Assembly: GCA_964517795.1 (NCBI GenBank)
Contig: CAZFDE010000090.1
Span: 1-9,948, forward strand
Direction: 5' to 3'
DNA from: CAZFDE01 sp964517795
Lineage (GTDB): Bacteria > Planctomycetota > Phycisphaerae > Sedimentisphaerales > Anaerobacaceae
Length of the DNA: 9,948 nucleotides
Part shown: one piece after another, positions 5,672-9,948 of the stretch
How positions within the stretch are numbered: position 1 is the stretch's first letter
Layout: every line of letters begins with the position of its first letter
Position numbers and translations under genes: made by a program
Notes under the pieces: generated by a model
Databases searched by the model: none
Seen by the model: the letters and a program-made list of their open reading frames with translations, nothing else
What the model was told of the DNA's origin: nothing

Positions 5672-7318
5672 GTGAATATTCCAAAAATCCAGTATGCGGT
5701 CCAGTTAGTCGGGCCGGATGAGTTGAAGCTGAACACGGAAAAATCGGTCCCGCAGCCGGGCCCGCACCAGATCCTCTGCAAGGTCGAGGCGGTGGGGCTG
5801 TGTTTCTCGGATTTGAAACTACTTAAGCAGTTCACCGGCCACGTTCGCAAGAGCGAAGTGATTTCCGGCATCGATCCGAAGGTGCTCGATGAGATTCCTT
5901 CATATGTTCCCGGCGAAAAACCGGGCGTACCGGGGCACGAGGCGTGTGTCCGTGTGATTGCGGTCGGCGATGCGGTTCGCCATTTCCAGCCCGGTCAGCG
6001 TTTTATTGTTCAGGCCGATTACCGTTGGTTGCCGACGGAAAATGCCAATGGTGCGTTCGGATACAATTTCGAAGGAGCGCTGCAGGAATATGTGCTGTTG
6101 GATGAGCGGGTGATTTTCTCGCCGCAGGGCCAAAGTACGCTGATTCCGGTCTCGGAGAAGATCTCGGCCTCGGCGGCGGCATTGGTCGAGCCGTGGGCCT
6201 GTGTGGAAGATGCGTATGTCGCCAAAGAACGGCGGACACTCAAGGCGGGCGGGCAGATGCTGGTGGTTGCCGAGAAAGCCGTCGATGCAAAAACCCTTGA
6301 AACACTGTTCGAAGAATATGGCAAGCCCGGACAGATCACATGGATCGGCGATGGGGCGATCGCGGATGCGAAAACGGCCGATTCGATTGAATCCTTGAGA
6401 GATGCGGCTTATGACGATGTGCTGTATTTCGGGTCGCAAACCGAGACGGTCGAAAAATTATTTCCAAAAGTTGCTCAGCGGGGATTTTTAAATATCGTGC
6501 TCTGCGGCGGCCGGTTCGAGCGGGAGGTCGAAACGCAGGTCGGCCGCGTGCATTACGGCGCAATCCGCATTATCGGCACGACCGGTTCGGACCCGTCGGA
6601 GTCGATGACGTATATTCCCGATCATGGCGAAATTCGCGAGGGCGAGATTGTCAATGTCGTTGGGGCGGCCGGGCCGATGGGCGTGATGCATGTGATTCGC
6701 GATATCTGCGAAGGGGTCAAAGATGTGACGATCTATGCAGGCGATATCGACGATCATCGCTTAGCCGATCTGACGAAAATCGCGGCGCCGCTGGCCGAAA
6801 AGCACGGCGTCAAATACATCTCCTATAATTCCAAGTCCGGTTCGCCCGATCAGCCGTGCAGCTATATCGCGATCATGGCGCCGATTCCGCAACTGGTTGC
6901 AGCGGCGGTCAAGCAAGCGGCCGACAAGGCGTTTATCAATATTTTCGCCGGGATTCCCGCAACGGTGACAACGATGATGGACCTGAACGCGTGTGTCGAA
7001 AAGCGGCTTTATTTCATCGGCACCAGTGGGTCGGTGATCGACGATATGAAGAAGGTACTGGCGAAGGTGGAGTCGGGGCAGCTTGATACGAACCTCTCGG
7101 CCGCGGCGGTCTGCGGGATCGATCATGCCGTTGAGGGAATTCGGGCGGTCGAAAATCGGTCGATCGCCGGCAAGATCGTTGTTTATCCGCAGTGCAAAGG
7201 GCTCAAGCTGACCGAACTGAAACATCTGAATGAGATTCTGCCTGCCGTGGCGGCAGCACTGAATAACGGCCAGTGGACCCGGCAGGCTGAGCAAAAACTG
7301 ATCGAATCTGTCCAATAA
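5672..7318 (+). CDS. Zinc-dependent medium-chain dehydrogenase-like protein with duplicated Rossmann region
   Basis: This 548-residue protein belongs by sequence to the MDR alcohol dehydrogenase superfamily (usually 340-410 residues). The GroES-like catalytic domain spans about 28-180: VGLCFSDLK (41-49, Cys44), PGHEACVRVIAVGDAV (87-102, His89/Glu90), FQPGQRFIV (105-113), GALQEYV (135-141) and ALVEPWACVEDAYV (170-183, Glu173). The structural-zinc CxxCxxC lobe is absent. Two nucleotide-binding-like segments follow: one at about 190-315 lacks a clear GxGxxG and ends IRIIGTTGSDPSESM; the second at about 323-505 has VVGAAGPMGVMH and ends LYFIGTSGSVIDDM. This suggests an internal duplication with the first copy degenerate. 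The start is GTG with AAAGG (5659-5663) 8 bases upstream. It could oxidise or reduce a rhamnose-derived polyol, lactaldehyde or a sugar phosphate; SorE-type sorbose-1-phosphate reductases are a possible relative. Substrate and cofactor are unknown. Confidence 0.82.
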   Translation: MNIPKIQYAVQLVGPDELKLNTEKSVPQPGPHQILCKVEAVGLCFSDLKLLKQFTGHVRKSEVISGIDPKVLDEIPSYVPGEKPGVPGHEACVRVIAVGDAVRHFQPGQRFIVQADYRWLPTENANGAFGYNFEGALQEYVLLDERVIFSPQGQSTLIPVSEKISASAAALVEPWACVEDAYVAKERRTLKAGGQMLVVAEKAVDAKTLETLFEEYGKPGQITWIGDGAIADAKTADSIESLRDAAYDDVLYFGSQTETVEKLFPKVAQRGFLNIVLCGGRFEREVETQVGRVHYGAIRIIGTTGSDPSESMTYIPDHGEIREGEIVNVVGAAGPMGVMHVIRDICEGVKDVTIYAGDIDDHRLADLTKIAAPLAEKHGVKYISYNSKSGSPDQPCSYIAIMAPIPQLVAAAVKQAADKAFINIFAGIPATVTTMMDLNACVEKRLYFIGTSGSVIDDMKKVLAKVESGQLDTNLSAAAVCGIDHAVEGIRAVENRSIAGKIVVYPQCKGLKLTELKHLNEILPAVAAALNNGQWTRQAEQKLIESVQ

Positions 7319-7339
7319 ACTTAAAGGAAGTTACCAGGG

Positions 7340-8503
7340 ATGAAAGAAACGATGACTTCGAGAGAGCGGGTGTTGAGGGCGCTGGATCACAAGGAGACAG
7401 ACCGCGTACCGATCGACTTGGGCGGGTTTCAGACTGGTATTCATAAGCGGGCCTATCAGGATTTGCAGGACTATCTGGGGCTGAATGAATCGATCCAGAT
7501 CATGGATCCGGTACAGATGCTTGCGCGGCCGAGTGAGGACATATTACGGCGTTTTCATGTGGATACGCGATATGTCTATCCCGGCAGCACCGACAATGCG
7601 ATGAAAAATGTCGGGCCGATCGAGTATAACGGGCGAATCTATCAGGGGTTTACAGATGCATTTGGCGCGGTCTGGGCCATGCCCGAAGGGGATCATCTCT
7701 ATTTGGAAGTGATTGGCCATCCGTTTGCGGATAAGACGATTGACGAAATTCGCGCGTATCCGTTTCCGGATGGTTCGGATAAGACGCCGTTTAAGGCGAT
7801 GCGCGATCGTGTGATCCAAACTCGGCAGCAGACCGACTGTGCCATATCGACCGGGATCGGCGGGGTGGTGTATGAATTCTGCTGGTACCTGCGGGGGCTG
7901 GAGAACTGGTTTATCGATATGAAATGCGAACCGGAAATTTGCGAGGTGCTGCTGGATAAGACGTTGAAATACTGGCTGGACTACTATACGGTGTATATGG
8001 CCGAGATTGGTGACGTGATCGATATCGTGATGATCGGCGATGATCTGGCGGGTCAGGCGGGGCCGCTGTTTTCGCCGGATTTTTACCGCAGTATTGTCAA
8101 GCCGCGCCAGAAGAAACTGGTTCAGCATATCAAGTCGCTTACTCAAGCGAAGGTCTGGTATCATACCTGCGGCAACTGCATCGAGCTGATCCCTGAACTG
8201 ATCGACAACGGGATTGATATCCTTAATCCGATCCAGATCAGTGCCGAGAAAATGGATCCAGCGTTTTTGAAAAAGACGTTCGGCGAGCAACTGGTGTTCT
8301 GGGGCGGGGGGATCGATTCGCAGCATGTCCTGCCGTTTGCATCACCGGATGAAGTCAAGCAGCATGTCAAAACAAATCTCGGCATCTTCAAACCGGGCGG
8401 CGGCTATGTGTTCAATAATGTGCATAATATTCAGGCTGGTGTTCCGGCGGAGAATATTATTGCGTTGTATGAAGCCGGGTACGAATACGGTTTTTATGAT
8501 TGA
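7340..8503 (+). CDS. Uroporphyrinogen decarboxylase (UroD/MtaA)-like protein
   Basis: This 387-residue protein has a UroD/MtaA-type barrel pattern: MTSRERVLRALDHKETDRVPID at 5-26, GDDLAGQAGPLFSPDFYRSIVKPR at 233-256, a possible metal-binding YHTCGNC (274-280: His275, Cys277, Cys280), ILNPIQ (294-299), WGGGIDSQHVLP (321-332) and GGGYVFNNVHNIQAGVPAENI (353-373). True UroD makes coproporphyrinogen, whereas MtaA-type relatives move methyl groups on zinc-bound thiols. This one sits in a sugar operon and has no haem or methanol neighbours, so a haem role is unlikely. Proteins of this sort recur beside carbohydrate genes in PVC-group bacteria as far as I recall, without known function. AAGGAAG (7324-7330) precedes the ATG at 7340 by 9 bases; a second in-frame ATG at 7352 would begin right at the conserved TSRERV motif and is a possible alternative. 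It lies 21 bases after the dehydrogenase gene and 19 before the transporter gene. Confidence 0.85.
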   Translation: MKETMTSRERVLRALDHKETDRVPIDLGGFQTGIHKRAYQDLQDYLGLNESIQIMDPVQMLARPSEDILRRFHVDTRYVYPGSTDNAMKNVGPIEYNGRIYQGFTDAFGAVWAMPEGDHLYLEVIGHPFADKTIDEIRAYPFPDGSDKTPFKAMRDRVIQTRQQTDCAISTGIGGVVYEFCWYLRGLENWFIDMKCEPEICEVLLDKTLKYWLDYYTVYMAEIGDVIDIVMIGDDLAGQAGPLFSPDFYRSIVKPRQKKLVQHIKSLTQAKVWYHTCGNCIELIPELIDNGIDILNPIQISAEKMDPAFLKKTFGEQLVFWGGGIDSQHVLPFASPDEVKQHVKTNLGIFKPGGGYVFNNVHNIQAGVPAENIIALYEAGYEYGFYD

Positions 8504-8522
8504 TCGATTCGAGGATTAACAG

Positions 8523-9569
8523 ATGGTCGCATTCGGGGTTTTTCTTCACGCATTGGGCGGCACGGCCGCGGCAAGTTTCTACATTCCTTTTAAGAAAGTC
8601 AAAAACTGGGCATGGGAAAGCTACTGGCTTATTAACGGTGTATTTTCGTGGATCATCGCGCCCTGGGTGATCGCGTTATTAACGGTGCCGCAACTTGGTC
8701 AAATTCTTGCCGAGGCGCCCCGAAAGCATATTTTCTGGTGCTATGTGTTCGGTTTGCTGTGGGGTGTCGGCGGATTGACCTTTGGATTGACGATGCGGTA
8801 TCTGGGGATGTCCTTGGGATATGCACTGGCACTGGGATTCTGTGCGGCGTTCGGGACGATTATTCCGCCGATTTTCGAAGGGACATTTGTGACGATCGCA
8901 TCGACACCCTCCGGTATGGTGACTTTAGGGGGTGTGTTGGTTTGTCTGATTGGGATTTCGATTTGCGGCTGGGCGGGAGTGTCGAAGGAAAAGGAGCTTT
9001 CCGATGAGCAGAAGAAGCTCACAATCAAGGAATTTCATTTTGTGAAGGGTTTCTGGATTGCGGTGTTTGCCGGGATTATGAGCGCATGTATGGCGTTCGG
9101 TATCGCGGCCGGTCAACCGATCGCCCAATTAGCCGTCGATCATCATGTGCCTACGCTGTGGCAGAACAGCCCGGTCTTTATTTTTATTTTCGCGGGCGGG
9201 TTCACGACCAATTTTATCTGGTGTCTGCTGCTGAATATCAAAAACAAGACCTTGGGCAATTATGCCGATTCGGGTGATGCGTTGCTGATCAGTAATTATA
9301 TCTTTTCGGCCCTGGCCGGAGTGACCTGGTACATGCAGTTTATGTTTTACGGCATGGGCACGACGCAGATGGGCAAGTACGATTTTTCGAGCTGGACGAT
9401 CCACATGGCCTTTATCATTGTGTTCAGTAATATCTGGGGGTTATTATTTAAGGAATGGAAGGCAACCAGCCGCCGCACGCATATGCTGATTTTTATCGGG
9501 ATTGTGATTTTGATCTTTTCAACGGTTGTGGTCGGTCTGGGCAATTATCTGGCCGCTCAGGGAAAATGA
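8523..9569 (+). CDS. rhaT: L-rhamnose/proton symporter (RhaT family)
   Basis: This inner-membrane protein would carry L-rhamnose in with protons. At 348 residues it is close to the E. coli RhaT length (344), and I count ten hydrophobic segments: about 2-20, 33-54, 70-90, 95-118, 131-151, 176-197, 215-238, 255-278, 290-309 and 320-343. Characteristic stretches are the N-terminal HALGGTAAASFYIPFKKVK (9-27), WESYWLINGVFSWIIAPW (31-48), WGVGGLTFGLTMRYLGMSLGYALALG (80-105) and GTIIPPIF (111-118). A charged loop (153-175, KEKELSDEQKKLTIKE) separates the two five-helix halves, as expected. The ATG follows GAGG (8511-8514) by 8 bases. It is the clearest evidence that the operon's substrate is L-rhamnose, although related sugars such as L-lyxose can also be carried by this family. 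Confidence 0.93.
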   Translation: MVAFGVFLHALGGTAAASFYIPFKKVKNWAWESYWLINGVFSWIIAPWVIALLTVPQLGQILAEAPRKHIFWCYVFGLLWGVGGLTFGLTMRYLGMSLGYALALGFCAAFGTIIPPIFEGTFVTIASTPSGMVTLGGVLVCLIGISICGWAGVSKEKELSDEQKKLTIKEFHFVKGFWIAVFAGIMSACMAFGIAAGQPIAQLAVDHHVPTLWQNSPVFIFIFAGGFTTNFIWCLLLNIKNKTLGNYADSGDALLISNYIFSALAGVTWYMQFMFYGMGTTQMGKYDFSSWTIHMAFIIVFSNIWGLLFKEWKATSRRTHMLIFIGIVILIFSTVVVGLGNYLAAQGK

Positions 9570-9587
9570 GCGAAATATAAAAACCCG

Positions 9588-9615
9588 TTGACTTGCACTA
9601 TGATTCAGAGAAAAT
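9588..9615 (+). promoter_or_regulatory. Weak candidate internal promoter before the aldolase gene
   Basis: TTGACT (9588-9593) matches the -35 consensus at five of six positions. GAAAAT (9610-9615), 16 bases further on, matches the -10 at four of six. The 97-base gap between rhaT and the aldolase is the largest in the plus-strand operon, so a separate or additional start of transcription is conceivable. No terminator hairpin was seen in this gap, so read-through from rhaT is equally likely. Confidence 0.22.
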
Positions 9616-9632
9616 GACGTATTCAGGAAATG
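9603..9632 (+). repeat. Imperfect direct repeat ATTCAG-(A)GAAATG
   Basis: ATTCAGAGAAAATG (9603-9616) and ATTCAGGAAATG (9621-9632) start 18 bases apart and differ by a two-base indel. They overlap the weak promoter candidate, a plausible place for a regulator site, but two short AT-rich copies can arise by chance. Confidence 0.3.
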
Positions 9633-9666
9633 CAAATAGATAGTGAATTCGAAAGGTTAAGGTTGG

Positions 9667-9948
9667 ATGGATAATGCACTGCAGGATTTGATCAGAATTT
9701 CCAATACGGTTGGAAAGGATGTAACGCTGGTTCAGGGCGGCGGGGGTAATACCTCTGTCAAGACCGCTGACGGCAAATATATGTATATCAAGGCCAGCGG
9801 AATAGCGCTCAAGGATATGGACAGCAAACGCGGCTGGCGAAAGATGCAGCTCGATGCGGTAAAAGAAATTCTTGGCGATAAAACACTATCGCAACTGCCG
9901 ACGTTCAAGCGGGAGACAGAAGTGGTTCATCGGCTGCTGCTGGCCTGC
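9667..9948 (+). CDS. Class II aldolase, rhamnulose-1-phosphate aldolase-like (partial, cut by window end)
   Basis: The 94 visible residues begin at ATG 9667 and run open to the last base. They match the N-terminus of class II aldolase/adducin proteins of the COG3347 (RhaD-like) type: LVQGGGGNTSVKT at residues 21-33 contains the phosphate-binding GGNTS loop, followed by YMYIKASGIALKDM (38-51) and a GWRKMQLDAV helix (57-66). The catalytic zinc histidines and any C-terminal short-chain dehydrogenase domain lie beyond the window. In this operon the likely reaction is cleavage of L-rhamnulose-1-phosphate to dihydroxyacetone phosphate and L-lactaldehyde. AAGG (9659-9662) and AAAGG (9652-9656) provide ribosome binding. 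The conserved domain starts within 20 residues of the Met, leaving no room for an N-terminal microcompartment targeting peptide. A fuculose-phosphate aldolase is the main alternative. Confidence 0.85.
   Translation, partial: MDNALQDLIRISNTVGKDVTLVQGGGGNTSVKTADGKYMYIKASGIALKDMDSKRGWRKMQLDAVKEILGDKTLSQLPTFKRETEVVHRLLLAC

Overview
The window holds two divergently transcribed blocks separated by about 600 bases. The plus-strand block is most likely an L-rhamnose utilisation operon, and the minus-strand block is a small ABC-2 type export operon. No RNA gene, insertion sequence with a transposase, or CRISPR array was seen. Codon choice and the gene set (a RhaB-type kinase, a RhaT-type symporter, a COG3347-like class II aldolase, and UroD-like and PHP-like proteins in one sugar operon) suggest a Planctomycetota/PVC-type bacterium, possibly Phycisphaerae or Sedimentisphaerales. 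That placement is an inference from remembered family distributions, not something the sequence proves.

Left part, minus strand (94-2226): an ABC ATPase (1246-2226), a four-helix DUF486/EmrE-like membrane protein (833-1189) and an ABC-2 permease (94-831), read in that order. The last two are separated by a single base, so the DUF486 gene is embedded in what would otherwise be a plain two-gene exporter. This block looks more AT-rich than the block to its right.

Middle (2227-2834): a non-coding divergent intergenic region. It contains a GC-rich perfect palindrome, a threefold 9-base repeat, an 8-base inverted pair (GTAGGGTG/CACCCTAC) enclosing about 200 bases, and a weak sigma70-like promoter candidate. 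A strong Shine-Dalgarno site then leads into the TTG start of the kinase.

Right part, plus strand (2835-9948): six tightly spaced genes. They are rhamnulokinase; a PHP-domain-like protein with altered metal motifs; a 548-residue medium-chain dehydrogenase-like protein with what looks like a duplicated nucleotide-binding domain; a UroD/MtaA-like protein; an L-rhamnose/H+ symporter; and the start of a class II aldolase cut by the window edge. RhaT would bring L-rhamnose in, an isomerase not present here would make L-rhamnulose, RhaB would phosphorylate it, and the aldolase would split L-rhamnulose-1-phosphate into DHAP and L-lactaldehyde. The three genes between kinase and transporter have no place in the textbook pathway and are the most interesting part of the window: together they look like an uncharacterised accessory module of deoxysugar metabolism.
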